In this document: piece after piece, positions 17,501-23,621 of the stretch
Layout: each line of letters starts with the position of its first letter
How positions within the stretch are numbered: the first letter of the stretch is position 1
Notes under the pieces: model-generated
What the model saw: only the letters and a program-made list of their open reading frames with translations
The model's database searches: none
Told to the model about the DNA's origin: nothing
IMG/VR virus record: IMGVR_UViG_3300030382_001591
Coordinates: 1-23,621 of that record
DNA: 23,621 nt
Reading direction: 5' to 3' (one strand)
Source of the DNA: a virus
Translations under genes and position numbers: made by a program

Positions 17501-17720
17501 TACCTAGAAAATCTGTTACAGGATTCTTATCCATCATTGATGGTGCAGAAACCATACCTGCTTGCTGATTTTGTAGCTCTATTAATTCAGCTGCTGCTGG
17601 ATTAGTCTTAGCTCTAGCTTGAATCTGGTATTGTGATAGACCAGTAAATTGCTTGCTCAGCTCATCTATTCTTGACTGAGCTGCCCAATATTGTTGTTGT
17701 TGTAATGGTGTATTAGCCAT
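8523..17720 (-). CDS. 3065-residue giant virion protein with crAss-like virion RNA polymerase core
   Basis: This gene takes up about 39% of the window. Residues 114-162 are rich in Gly/Ala with G-x3-G spacing, typical of membrane-active internal virion proteins. Residues about 1700-2450 carry motifs in the order expected for the two-barrel RNA polymerases of crAss-like phages: DAEVFLS (1747), VVVKPVVSQ (K1786), DKTAYKYD (K1806, K1810), FKSANKV (K1834, K1838), RTPKDGLNS (R2240), DFDLDK (D2280, D2282, D2284) and MTMDVQGD (about 2433-2440). DFDLD would bind the catalytic metal, the lysines would contact nucleotides and product. The rest is helical, of unknown function, and probably travels with the DNA. 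Start: ATG at 17720 with GGAGGG in the last codons of the previous gene. The CDS is certain; the polymerase call is from motif reading. Confidence 0.75.
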   Translation of the reverse strand: MANTPLQQQQYWAAQSRIDELSKQFTGLSQYQIQARAKTNPAAAELIELQNQQAGMVSAPSMMDKNPVTDFLGNLAWAAGEELTLGATLGFDIAAGGELKEAFGVQEWEDNSWAGRIGGAIGQGAGFVGSVAYGGALLKGGAKVLNKVTGLGTKALTRGAGKRIRSETGETLGKIVGDKDAVVNDFAEELYQAGRGAIKTGNEKQVSFFGRRKAKKIDPFETFDLQAEVNKNFDDILMDKLKLDVRFSDDISRSLLDPANEGIRTEIRNASLKAAQEYIPGNIPRMLAGSGTFQRLGSKWSQIASDMAYEAALLGTHGGLRNMGEKATSAVLDLNDEHYGRRSFASDVLHGAILGSALAPVRYIKGGAAVEWHPGRAPKAGATANITQAGRAIIRSMSGKKATDYSPRQLQVMLRNIWFGSNKNAEFFRKIKNWTPLLVEDPRMLDNAANVKVLQKAYETISKDVSSNLIPMLAREVGRDLGGSWRRYTTGSIVMNGKNWIDNWDVYKDDPARLISDYIVGAFYMKRGKTLDGKTPAKRFLGPEDIKGNEIANMSKAFDVFGWDKGQLDFMASSWDKIYEDHIFSQNIIQQADKSSPDLRNASQILEKDMVPVTEYVAQLNDPTLSNFENMAVKEYTKLMDLANSARESGDSRAAESYQSRAGGINTNLEVAKRLVKALNFGIADKQIRAMTQPEAVDFIERISDIEINGKKLTIENVEPEIRNLRKSAAFKITGQTQLAMESYIKNSLERLGMWDPSMETDGTILVHPSVQKQLLVGISSNERTGKYSDAIMTLHDVLDLANRTGIISFSDRALAYTGRGKQHFKIESMEAVLSEYTMATERMHDLVFNTERSGWRDEVPLKNTSNNFLDKYILSSEPLWKALEVNQLHLRNDVGMHILTGEGMQGTEHTRMLNEILNSSDYFEGHRRLELSDPEGAETVRKIGDKPWLISLLSNINKAWGITQGSKVKGVKPISINALDNLHEKMSEQVGNLFTNDKSFTAFKHYLDNNFVDAMLGSDTSYGAKRAINSLMEDGNPLAFTEPNSNRRVIASAKAIEREILGSDYGEQLKNADPEFVDDLRRMVERYKNEIEDPTKSKGDYIEYSDKLSIDPTSQYTAKDWMQSLIGLESLLDANKIAELDRVSRNLQRLESMAASFNTAAHWDKLVEVATNKTTVEDLKTNMKDLITNTRELAYIIRDAAQNNDFLMIRQIADRQRDISRAIDRAQAFTVNGKGSLAEVSQLLYKISLESINERNRKLTLNSIESVDEFIKQQTEIVTRQDATGNLVLQTQTINESQYKSKYGIEQTSIDYLKGDLLSYGSKDHPLTEEAAAFLNSHPALKDSPQHLRSFLEQLEQTNVPVSDFMRQVAEPWIKYQWTQVKFLPQNKNKNHTEEQFLSDTSQILVTAMAQKKIAMGNYENGFIRPSHKAVTNWDVGFMGLINSLELVNRPNQVMLFGESTIAGNRIQTRLSGTMLQEINSNLATGAWSKVAQKDIFSNHENEQLTEYISDLPLTGQGQDGRPTFQVFRLDNKQAIVLSTDAYHHIVNKWRMAEGPLRQKLNKIMGKDAATKYLTDKIKLEEFKTDSKDTQKFTTKTIEELLFLTRLMNDNAYYLDQYVTGKMGRDEIYKALKYLPLANPRGGITLNEKTLGVMDYVTKNIMPDTPQYKDMKRHFDSQMGRDLKQLTIFDEKDPLSRDSGFSSDRRNLEILKKQLMEEAGLSEQQAVAKAEELAALQRPEAKSIVDAEVFLSLPEMASQLVARGADSRWFVWDKNKIVGFNVVVKPVVSQSKINPDGSISVVIDKTAYKYDPKMDEAMRNPDGTYFTDSIAFKSANKVNQSRASVGSEWVENVISLQKTLDVTGKWKSQVAEDIQLQRGQAGSDLKIVDIDRANLMIKSISGAHDGTISMAWGNYLSNTAQETAGHWLKSSTVVSELNQHILDLWRNPFAFRSIGEKLKDYDMERGDITANLTGMEAVLAEGGLPIFDHMRPQLERALVGNYLGSRNFASGRIVNGAYNTMTAADGLSLPIREGGIQFRLGGSGIPYFEANKNIKNLLQSTEGTESLSLVFRLSEQQAKDLNTMFNTHPVWKKLTKEETKFFEAGEEIVVAGGGMVSGPFEGHINRAYGALGEAGRNHSFAARQVAQEILLNDGYAGDHYKKIIDQANNLTHADGKPKIETMGEFVRFVDGNALSAKDRQNQKVHHKDYEITNGKKSMAQTIDPKQKYQSIRVLDNNLRTPKDGLNSWVLTGIEKLIDQRKGSVSEMNSSDAINPQDADFDLDKSASFFATPSPIVKEIYTVSGYHALASEQLWERALMEVPLDRNSSNYRDQMDKLEAARPILLRQHSIASAMYQYFTALDGAHKANLLKPGYKTGTFVDRHDTKRTSESVAEINVVSQFKAANGRNYKIMFKHGAEFVDALGYMKSLIKMTMDVQGDLAARNERNVLESFWFSDEVGLFKVMEEQPGGMVPTEKSWESGIAEVSQFRSKIVRSFIQPLTRVFNLGLGTETLSDGTSRKLTFYDYVSTFRKAKFDMELAAREDVNLKPFLDNFLGFLGEAPGKAGTSNHPLIDGLIMMSGVENTHFPNRIDRGNELANMLNGAPMTHEGAVIQKAIDKYMGNERQWAKFSHVQWEVNQLEDILNDMRSRRQQTTSQYKNMSDRKDMLTGILSEIEIMANDKLVSEMTPKSADGFKKEAKTYTAIYTISKGEIVGVNRVRKGEEYSWKRGNIVQENPRTFRNADPIQQKHLRTMHRAFGTALNGVTKFDASNRNGYIKSKVEDLGRKFKEIDDQFSDEVVKNSAFYSDIYTRKLSALKDAFNDVMSTRNPQHAKQLLYNMLIPRVNASEQTRTNYDNKYDSFFSAFRFYPNKTNEQVVIRFMTAAMDGKVPGFDKGTAKEWWKEMEQSRKIAYLMTHDHSLAGDVFRVGNMDRGFEPKLSVLPETDVKPQLLNADVRNEQALNTIQSFLTGSYFLDPIELYRLTVGLDRGMNEGINPANMGERVSHLWKDVGIKTEPVSTKEDFGKAVYRMSRSTVEGGFHGSREHLKKLTFSEKVRDEINCKY
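10401..12482 (-). other. putative RNA polymerase catalytic region inside the giant protein
   Basis: This span encodes residues 1747-2440 of the giant protein. DFDLD is encoded at 10869-10883. In multisubunit RNA polymerases the matching motif is DFDGD; YonO-like and crAss-like phage enzymes keep three aspartates but change the fourth residue, as here (Leu). An R-x-P-x-x-G segment 40 residues before it matches the position of the R-A-P-T segment in the beta' subunit. Boundaries are approximate. Confidence 0.6.
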
Positions 17721-17723
17721 ATA

Positions 17724-18614
17724 TTATTGTGTCCCTCCGACCGTCCTTGGATCTATTAGTCCTTCTGGAATAGTAGATATTAACTCTCTTATCTCTTGAT
17801 CTATTTTATACTTATCTTCATATCCACCTTGAGTCATTTGTTCATTAAAGTGCGTCCTTATTGAATATAATTCTTCAAGCTCACGCTCATCAGCAAGGAC
17901 ATTTTCACTAAATCCATAATCACCAGTCTCTGGATTAAACCTCATCTCGGCTAGATCCCATGCTCCAAACCCAGTCAGTGGATTCCATGATGTCCCAAAT
18001 CCTCTTTCATGTGCTATCTTCCCCTCTCCTGGCTGTTCAAACAAAAGATCCATCCATCCAAATAACATCTCATGCATCAATCCTGACCCACCTAAAAGAG
18101 CACCATGTAATGTTTCGCTCATAAATGGAGGAATATTTCTTTCAGTTGGATCTAATTCTCTAGAAGGTTTAGTTAATAAGTTCCATTCCTCTTCTTTCTT
18201 CTTCTTATAAGCCCATTCCATTTCATCTATCCTCTCTTGTGCAGCTTGACCTGCAAGAAACCATTCAGACTCTGTAGGAACTCTTTTCACATTTCTCTGT
18301 CGTTCTTCTAGTTCATATAAACTATCAAACGTTCTTATTACTTCTGCATCACTCATTGAGCCTGTTGGATCTGCACCAGAAAACCCATGGATATTTTTAA
18401 ACTTTATAGCATTCTCAAGTAAGCGATCTTCTTGTATTTTAAGTGCTTTATTAGAAACTATAGTACTATCATACTCAGAAAATTCTTCATGTGAAATACC
18501 AAATTCATTACGTAAACGATCCAGTACTCTGTGCTTAGTTCCTGGCTCGTCCTGGATAGCATCCCAGGCGGCAAATAATGCTTCTTCTTTTGTTAAATAG
18601 ACTGCATCACTCAT
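17724..18614 (-). CDS. virion-block protein of unknown function (296 aa)
   Basis: This is a 296-residue acidic, mainly helical protein. Residues about 95-155 contain a charged helix (YELEERQRNVKR and WAYKKKKEEEWN). A G/M/L-rich stretch follows (LHGALLGGSGLMHEMLFGWMDLLF, about 169-192, written here only as a landmark) that could be amphipathic or membrane-touching. The rest is hydrophilic with many aromatic residues. It overlaps the stop of the upstream gene by ATGA, and its last codons hold the RBS of the giant gene, so its translation is tightly linked to both. No family was recognised; a virion or ejection component is inferred from position. Confidence 0.7.
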   Translation of the reverse strand: MSDAVYLTKEEALFAAWDAIQDEPGTKHRVLDRLRNEFGISHEEFSEYDSTIVSNKALKIQEDRLLENAIKFKNIHGFSGADPTGSMSDAEVIRTFDSLYELEERQRNVKRVPTESEWFLAGQAAQERIDEMEWAYKKKKEEEWNLLTKPSRELDPTERNIPPFMSETLHGALLGGSGLMHEMLFGWMDLLFEQPGEGKIAHERGFGTSWNPLTGFGAWDLAEMRFNPETGDYGFSENVLADERELEELYSIRTHFNEQMTQGGYEDKYKIDQEIRELISTIPEGLIDPRTVGGTQ

Positions 18615-19915
18615 TGTTTTAACTTAGCCCTTCCGAAAATATCTGCTTTAGATTCTGTAGGATCTGATGGCAGAACATCAAAAGATACATTAGATGGCAT
18701 ACCTCCAGTAACCATCGTTCCATGGAAAAATTGTTCCAAGTCTATACGCTCTAGTTCCTTATATTCCAATAGTATAAGCTCTATCTGAGTCATAAATTCT
18801 TCTCCAAACTTTATAGGAGCTTCAAGATCTATGCCTAACAAGTTTAATACTTCGTTTCTTACACGATTAGAAACAGCCTGACCTATGTCGCTGTCATCCT
18901 TCTTCACTTCATCATAATATAACTGAACATTTTCAAGATATAATACAAACTCTGTCGGATCTCCATCCTGCTGCAGTAGTAATAATGATTCGCTAAGCTG
19001 TCGAGCCATATATGCAGATGTCTCTGGAGTAGGAGTAACCCAATTACCTTCAGAATCCTTTATTTGTGGATAAAGCAAACTACCAAGATCAGCATATTGA
19101 TTTTGAATCTCTAACTCTAATGCATCCTTTTTACTAGTAACAGTTTCTTCACCAAGCTGTGCTCGTAATACGCCTATAGACCTAAAATGTCTAGATAATA
19201 CCATAGCTGGATCTTGTGTATGCATCTTCAGAACATCTATAGTCTGCTGTCTTGGAATCTTATAAGCCTCTATTGCTGATAAATGATCTTGTTTAACTGA
19301 TCCCCTCAAACCTTCTAAGCCTTCTGTAGTTTGGAGATATTCAGTTCTCTCTTTGAGAAAGGCTTCTGAATCAAGCATTTCCTTTGCAAGTTCATCATCC
19401 ATACCACTAATAAATCTATTGTATGCCTCGGCTACATCATCAGCTTCTATTAGCTTTTTATTACCAGCATATGAAGGATCAATAAGACTTAGTGCATCAT
19501 CATACATATTAATATGCCTTAGTATCTTGTCAGCTTCTCTTTTCTTATTTTCAAGCCTTTCTCTATAATTCTGAGAGCCTTCCAATTTTACAGATGCTAT
19601 ATTTGCAGCACTCTCATTTGCAGCAGCTAGAATAGGTTGTGCTCCCATTGTCCTAAACTCTGGAGAAACACTACTAAGCTCAACACCCCTTTCAGCAAGA
19701 TTATTTGTAATAGCCTCTAAAGCCATTTCAAGTTCATCAATCTGATCATTCTCATTACCTATCAAATAACTATAAGCTGAAACCATTCTAGATTCCTTTT
19801 CTCTACCAAGCTGTACACGTCTATTTGTCTCCATGGTAAGAAAATTTTCAGCAAAGTCTTGAATCCTATTTAGAGCATCTGCTACATCTGATGATTGTTT
19901 TGTGTAATTTGCCAT
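18611..19915 (-). CDS. helical/coiled-coil virion-block protein (434 aa)
   Basis: I choose the ATG at 19915 (MANYTKQSSD) because AAAGGA precedes it; the longer frame from 19957 would add 14 residues (MLWLRNYLKIKGKD) and overlap the previous gene without a matching RBS. The protein is almost wholly helical and charged, with likely coiled coils in residues about 15-130 (segments such as IDELEMALEAITNNLAERG and YRERLENKKREADKIL). The C-terminal 40 residues are Gly/Ser/Pro richer. There are no Cys-rich or enzymatic motifs. Its place between the Cys-rich proteins and the giant protein suggests a structural or ejection role, by inference only. Confidence 0.75.
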   Translation of the reverse strand: MANYTKQSSDVADALNRIQDFAENFLTMETNRRVQLGREKESRMVSAYSYLIGNENDQIDELEMALEAITNNLAERGVELSSVSPEFRTMGAQPILAAANESAANIASVKLEGSQNYRERLENKKREADKILRHINMYDDALSLIDPSYAGNKKLIEADDVAEAYNRFISGMDDELAKEMLDSEAFLKERTEYLQTTEGLEGLRGSVKQDHLSAIEAYKIPRQQTIDVLKMHTQDPAMVLSRHFRSIGVLRAQLGEETVTSKKDALELEIQNQYADLGSLLYPQIKDSEGNWVTPTPETSAYMARQLSESLLLLQQDGDPTEFVLYLENVQLYYDEVKKDDSDIGQAVSNRVRNEVLNLLGIDLEAPIKFGEEFMTQIELILLEYKELERIDLEQFFHGTMVTGGMPSNVSFDVLPSDPTESKADIFGRAKLKQ

Positions 19916-19944
19916 ATCTTTTCCTTTAATCTTTAAATAGTTTC

Positions 19945-21096
19945 TTAACCACAGCATCCATCCTCACATGGAGTGACAAATGAGCCTTCTTGAATACCAC
20001 AAACACTATCCTTGTCATACCAATTATCGCCTGGCACAGTTATCCATGAACATCCATAACATCTCTCATCACCTTCTTCCTCATCAGTACGGGGATCATC
20101 GCTAGCACATGTCCAGTTACCTTCGGAATCTATACATTCTTCAACATAAGTAATATCTGCAGCATTTTCAGCATACCAACTCAGAACATTGAAATTTTGT
20201 GAGCCAGCAGCCTCACAATCTGCTTGACAGCCATCTCCAGTAGTTCGCATATCATTAAAAGTTCCACATCTTCTAGTACAGTCAGCCACTTCCTTGTCAG
20301 GATCTATAAATGCACCTGTATCCTCATTTACACCCTCGCACTCACTTACAGATATAGCTGTACCGTTCGGATCTCCGCAAATATCAACAAAACCTGTACA
20401 TTCAGATGGATCATTAACGCAATCACCATTCTGACACATTACTTGATGATCCATACATTTTTCTTCAAATGCGCCTAACTTAGTCAAACTCATAACCATC
20501 TTCATTACTTCATCCATAAAGTCTTGTTTATGTTCACGCACATCTTTGTCAAAATCCAGCGTAGACTCTACCATCTTATTATTGTAAGTATTAAGATCTT
20601 CTTCCTGCTGAATATCCAATCTATCACCAAGATCTTTTGCCTTATTTGCAGAAGTCTCCATTGTACTTTCTAGTGCAGACTCTAAAGTTCCAGATCTTAG
20701 TCCTAGGCTTCCAGCAATCTGTTTTCCTTTGGCGATCTCTTTCTCAAGGCCACCACTTATTTTCTCCATCTCTTCAGAAAACACTCTATTCGTGGAATCT
20801 ATAGCAAGATTATGTACATTTGCAGCATTCAAGGACTCTAAATATCTTTCTTCAAAGGCAAACTGCTCACCAATAGGATCGTAGGTAGGCATATATATAC
20901 CATAGTCCTCTGCAAAATCTTCAGGACCTAATCTAGCCTTACCAGTCCACCACCCCGTTCCCGGTCCTTCTCCTCCTAGTCCTGTGCCACCTGTAATATA
21001 CTCTCCTTCAGGAGCAAACCAATTATAAACGTCTGTCGCAAAGTCATACGTTTCATCTTCGTATGCTGCAAATAGTTCTTCTAAAGTTATTGACAT
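19945..21096 (-). CDS. virion-block protein with Cys-rich C-terminal tail (383 aa), paralogue of the upstream gene
   Basis: Residues 1-213 contain no cysteine: an acidic, aromatic and Gly-rich N-terminus, then a helical part with the motif GLRSGTLESAL (about 132-142) and a charged helix. Residues 214-383 hold 18 cysteines spaced 1-30 residues apart with many Asp, Gly and Asn, and end in EDGCCG. Such a tail would be held by disulfides or metal ions and looks like an exposed extracellular module. The 590-residue upstream protein shares the plan and the GL-x-SGT motif, so the two probably arose by duplication. A GGAGG lies upstream across the stop of that gene. Tail-fibre, spike or host-contact function is inferred. 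Confidence 0.75.
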   Translation of the reverse strand: MSITLEELFAAYEDETYDFATDVYNWFAPEGEYITGGTGLGGEGPGTGWWTGKARLGPEDFAEDYGIYMPTYDPIGEQFAFEERYLESLNAANVHNLAIDSTNRVFSEEMEKISGGLEKEIAKGKQIAGSLGLRSGTLESALESTMETSANKAKDLGDRLDIQQEEDLNTYNNKMVESTLDFDKDVREHKQDFMDEVMKMVMSLTKLGAFEEKCMDHQVMCQNGDCVNDPSECTGFVDICGDPNGTAISVSECEGVNEDTGAFIDPDKEVADCTRRCGTFNDMRTTGDGCQADCEAAGSQNFNVLSWYAENAADITYVEECIDSEGNWTCASDDPRTDEEEGDERCYGCSWITVPGDNWYDKDSVCGIQEGSFVTPCEDGCCG

Positions 21097-21115
21097 AATT
21101 TATTTTAAACCTCCA

Positions 21116-22888
21116 TCACCTATCATCTGCACAGATGCAATAATCATTCAATGTTTGGCCCTCAGGACAGCGTACTCGTGCTAAACAATTTCGAACACCA
21201 GTATTGCATTCAGGAGCAGAAGGACGTTCAGTGCAATATTGTTCCCAATCAATGTTTGGATCAAGGATACAATCACCAGATTGAGTTTTCACGTACCCAG
21301 ATTCACACTGTTGTTCTTCATCTTCAGGTACACAATAACCATCTGGACCCATCATCTCTCCTGATGGACATTGTTGATACTGGAACTCATCAGGACAAGT
21401 ATATTCTTCACACACTTGTGATCCATCAGAACACTGCACCTGTGCTCCATCACCACCACATACACCACATTCATCTTCTACAGCAGTACCACCCCATTCA
21501 CCTGCACAATCCTGTTCACAGCCACTATTAGGTGTAAGTCCAGTATCACCACCAGAACAAACACCACAATCATCTACAGATGCTGTACCATCAGGTGTCT
21601 CATTACAATCCCTTGGACGATCGTCTACTGCGCAGTCACTTTCACTGCAAACAATACTTTCATCCCAACATTTATGTGCAGGCTGTTGACAGCTACCATC
21701 ATCTCTAACAGCATTTGGATCATAGTTACAGGCACTAGGACTCATACAGCCATTAAGCTCTTCAAATCCTACGCCAGTTCCAAGAAGCTGGCCATACTGA
21801 TTTAGCGTAAGTCCTTCTATTGACTCGCATATACCTTCTTCTTCATTATATATCTCGCCTATACCACAAATTTCATCTTGTCTGAACTGATATTCTGGGT
21901 CTGCACCATAATCTATTTCTTTATCTGCACATATATATTGATTATTCCCATCATAGCATTCAGGATCTGCTCTAAGTGCTGCAATATCTGCTTCACTCTG
22001 ATATTCAAGACCGCCCCATTCGCTTACATCCCACTCTTTATCATACTGAGCAAGTACAGATGTAGTAGTCTCATAGCCTTCTGTCTGCCGTACTCTTGAA
22101 ATATCAGCTAATATTCCTTGATACCAACTCTCCTTCTCAGTATCTATTGCCTTTAAATAATCTTTTAATGCGCCACGAAGATTTTCTCCAAGATCATCCT
22201 CAATTCCTGCCTTCCCCTCCATATATTCAGATCCTAAGCCTATTGATTTTTTATGAGCTTCCTCTAATATATCTTCTGCCTGCATTTCAGCTGAACCAGA
22301 TCTAAGAACGGCACCAGATGTACCTGAAGCTAATCCCACACCAGCAGTAAGACTTGTAAGGCCTTCTCTTACTCCTGATAAGCCGGTACCATATTCTTCT
22401 CCTTGCTTCTCCATACTTAAATTATAAGTGGAACCATACTCTCCACCTAGGTCTCCCCCCTTGCCATAAAGCTCTCCTGCAAGCAATTCGTAAGCTTCTC
22501 CCAACTTTTCTCCTTCATAGGTTTTCATTCTACTAATATTTTCCCATGAAAAAGGACCACTTGATCCATATGGATCTCCTATAGCTAATCTAAATTCTCT
22601 TTCCGCCTCCTCAAATGCATTAAGATCAAGTGGAGCAAATGATTGTCCAGCAGGAAATCTTGTTCCAAAACCTCCCTGAATTCCTTCTTCATCGCTATAA
22701 TCATAACCAAAAGAAGGTCCTATAACTCGATCATAAAAATCTGTCATTCTTGCTTGATAAGCTGCCGTATCTTCACCAGGCGATATAGCAGTAGAAGTAG
22801 TACCTGTACCTGTGGCAGGACCAGCTGTTTCCCAGCCAGTACCACTAGCAAATGCTTCCCACAGTGTAGTATAATCCAGACCTGCCAT
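21116..22888 (-). CDS. virion-block protein with long Cys-rich repeat tail (590 aa)
   Basis: Residues 1-310 contain no cysteine: Gly/Ser/Tyr-rich N-terminus and a helical region with GLASGTSGAVL (about 185-195). Residues 311-590 hold 30 cysteines. Recognisable repeats include GCMSPSACNYDPNA with DDGSC (380-400), DDCGVCSGGD (439-448) and DECGVCGGDG (472-481). These resemble short Cys/Asp repeats that occur in secreted and surface proteins of marine bacteria and in ADAMTS/thrombospondin-type proteins. They would be stabilised by disulfides or calcium outside the cell. It starts in a TAATG overlap with the upstream gene, with no obvious RBS of its own. An exposed adhesive role on the virion is inferred; the true fold is unknown. 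Confidence 0.75.
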   Translation of the reverse strand: MAGLDYTTLWEAFASGTGWETAGPATGTGTTSTAISPGEDTAAYQARMTDFYDRVIGPSFGYDYSDEEGIQGGFGTRFPAGQSFAPLDLNAFEEAEREFRLAIGDPYGSSGPFSWENISRMKTYEGEKLGEAYELLAGELYGKGGDLGGEYGSTYNLSMEKQGEEYGTGLSGVREGLTSLTAGVGLASGTSGAVLRSGSAEMQAEDILEEAHKKSIGLGSEYMEGKAGIEDDLGENLRGALKDYLKAIDTEKESWYQGILADISRVRQTEGYETTTSVLAQYDKEWDVSEWGGLEYQSEADIAALRADPECYDGNNQYICADKEIDYGADPEYQFRQDEICGIGEIYNEEEGICESIEGLTLNQYGQLLGTGVGFEELNGCMSPSACNYDPNAVRDDGSCQQPAHKCWDESIVCSESDCAVDDRPRDCNETPDGTASVDDCGVCSGGDTGLTPNSGCEQDCAGEWGGTAVEDECGVCGGDGAQVQCSDGSQVCEEYTCPDEFQYQQCPSGEMMGPDGYCVPEDEEQQCESGYVKTQSGDCILDPNIDWEQYCTERPSAPECNTGVRNCLARVRCPEGQTLNDYCICADDR

Positions 22889-23553
22889 TATTTATTTATT
22901 AGACTTAGTGCAAATTGATCAAGCTTAGTCATAGCCTTATCTCCTTTGTAAAAACTTTGTAACTTACCTATACCTTCTTCCCATAATGATGGAACATAGT
23001 TTTTCGAAGGCGGAGTTCCAGGCATAGTTGGAATAGTTTCTAATCCAGTAACTGGATCTATAATAGGAGCGTCAAAAGTAATAGGAGTTCCTGGATCGCC
23101 CCTACCAAATATGTTCCATTCAGCATCACCACTACCCCATGTAGTAGGATCCCATTCTCCTTTTTCAGCTGTCAAACCACCTGATGCTACATATGCTTTT
23201 CCTATATCTAAAACTGCATTCAGTACTTGACCTTGTGTCTGGTCTTTAGCAGCTTTATCTACAGCTTTATTATAATCCTTAGCTGCGCTAACATCAAATA
23301 TCCCCTCATCCATCTCCATACTTTCCCAGTCATATTGCCAATCAGCAATCCATTCACCAGCATGTTTCCCCATATAATAACCAGCGGGACCAAGTAAGAA
23401 TGCCCCAAGAACACTAAGACCCAAACCATATAGACCAGCCTTTTCAGACTCTTCAACCCGCATCTCGTCTACAGTTTTTTTATGCTTGCTTTTTTGAACT
23501 GATTCATTCCATGAATCCACTCCCAGCATTACTTCTTCCCATGTGTATGGCAT
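22888..23553 (-). CDS. small virion-block protein with glycine-rich hydrophobic segment (221 aa)
   Basis: The ATG at 23553 has AAAGGAAAG upstream. Residues 39-62 (AGLYGLGLSVLGAFLLGPAG and following) form a Gly-spaced hydrophobic helix like those in phage internal or pore-forming proteins. Before it lies a charged helix with basic patch KSKHKK; after it an acidic aromatic stretch (EWIADWQYDWESMEMDE). The C-terminal half is Gly/Pro/Thr-rich and probably extended, closing with a short helix. It overlaps the 590-aa gene by one base. The family is unknown; a membrane-contacting ejection or tail protein is inferred. Confidence 0.7.
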   Translation of the reverse strand: MPYTWEEVMLGVDSWNESVQKSKHKKTVDEMRVEESEKAGLYGLGLSVLGAFLLGPAGYYMGKHAGEWIADWQYDWESMEMDEGIFDVSAAKDYNKAVDKAAKDQTQGQVLNAVLDIGKAYVASGGLTAEKGEWDPTTWGSGDAEWNIFGRGDPGTPITFDAPIIDPVTGLETIPTMPGTPPSKNYVPSLWEEGIGKLQSFYKGDKAMTKLDQFALSLINK

Positions 23554-23565
23554 AACTTCTTTCCT

Positions 23566-23621
23566 TTAGTTTATTTGAGCCTCTAGGGCTGTTACTTTTG
23601 CTGATAATTCTTGTACTGCGT
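23566..23621 (-). CDS. C-terminal end of a coiled-coil protein (truncated by window edge)
   Basis: The last 17 codons of a gene that begins beyond the right edge: AVQELSAKVTALEAQIN then TAA. Val/Leu/Val/Leu/Ile at relative positions 2, 5, 9, 12, 16 gives exact a/d heptad spacing, so this is a coiled coil. It ends 12 bases before the start of the 221-aa gene and reads the same way. Other frames here hit stops or lack such structure. Confidence 0.6.
   Translation of the reverse strand, partial: AVQELSAKVTALEAQIN

Noticed and set aside
17170-17568. 132-codon + strand ORF opposite the start of the giant gene
   Set aside because: Pro/Ser/Ala-rich composition is the mirror of the Gly/Ala-rich coding strand; it has no RBS and the - strand frame is clearly real.
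19916-19957. 14-residue N-terminal extension of the coiled-coil protein
   Set aside because: It would overlap the previous gene's end and lacks an RBS, while AAAGGA sits directly before the ATG at 19915.
21151-21531. 126-codon + strand ORF rich in His opposite the Cys-rich tail
   Set aside because: It lies antisense to the Cys-rich region; repeated Cys/Asp/Gly codons avoid stops on the other strand and yield His/Gln-rich nonsense. No RBS or family pattern.
1-23621. Search for tRNA genes, CRISPR repeats and insertion sequences
   Set aside because: By eye I saw no cloverleaf-like set of stems, no regularly spaced direct repeats and no transposase-like ORF; a covariance-model scan would be needed to exclude a diverged tRNA.

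Overview
The window looks like part of an AT-rich tailed-phage genome (Caudoviricetes) or a prophage. Genes are tightly packed, often with 1-4 nt overlaps, and most have AAGGAG-type Shine-Dalgarno sites, so the host is probably bacterial. I see no tRNA, rRNA, CRISPR array or insertion sequence. The host cannot be named from this sequence. The Cys-rich GC-x-S-P-x-ACNYDPNA-type repeat in one virion-block protein is of a kind I associate with marine Bacteroidota and marine viruses; that is a weak hint only.

There are two convergent gene blocks. The left block (1-5529, + strand) is for DNA replication and recombination: a Sak4/RecA-like ATPase, an SSB-like protein ending in DIPF, a primase-helicase (archaeo-eukaryotic primase domain, PriL-like four-cysteine domain, RecA/DnaB-like domain), a PDDEXK nuclease, a small all-helical protein, and several very small proteins, five of them with zinc-ribbon-like Cys/His pairs. 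The right block (5578-23621, - strand, transcribed right to left) appears to be a late operon for virion proteins: a partial coiled-coil gene, a small protein with a glycine-rich hydrophobic segment, two related proteins with Cys-rich tails, two helical proteins, a 3065-residue giant protein, and a 978-residue protein. A long inverted repeat at 5564-5601 separates the converging blocks and probably acts as a terminator.

Two observations stand out. First, the giant protein contains, in the correct order, a set of motifs resembling the catalytic core of the virion-packaged RNA polymerase of crAss-like phages (two-double-psi-beta-barrel type): a KP / DKTAYK / FKSANKV lysine region, RTPKDG, the metal-binding motif DFDLD (D2280, D2282, D2284) and a later MDVQGD segment. 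The remaining roughly 1700 N-terminal and 600 C-terminal residues would be ejection or packaging cargo. Second, the first gene carries its Walker A P-loop (GSPGSGKT) at the very C-terminus, after the Walker B strand and after the normal end of the family. Its last residues join naturally onto its first residues, so it reads as a circularly permuted ATPase, with the reservation that the frame is open at the left edge of the window.

A working model is that the giant polymerase and its neighbours enter the cell with the DNA and transcribe early genes, while the left block copies and recombines the genome. The polymerase role rests on motif reading alone and needs profile or structure searches.
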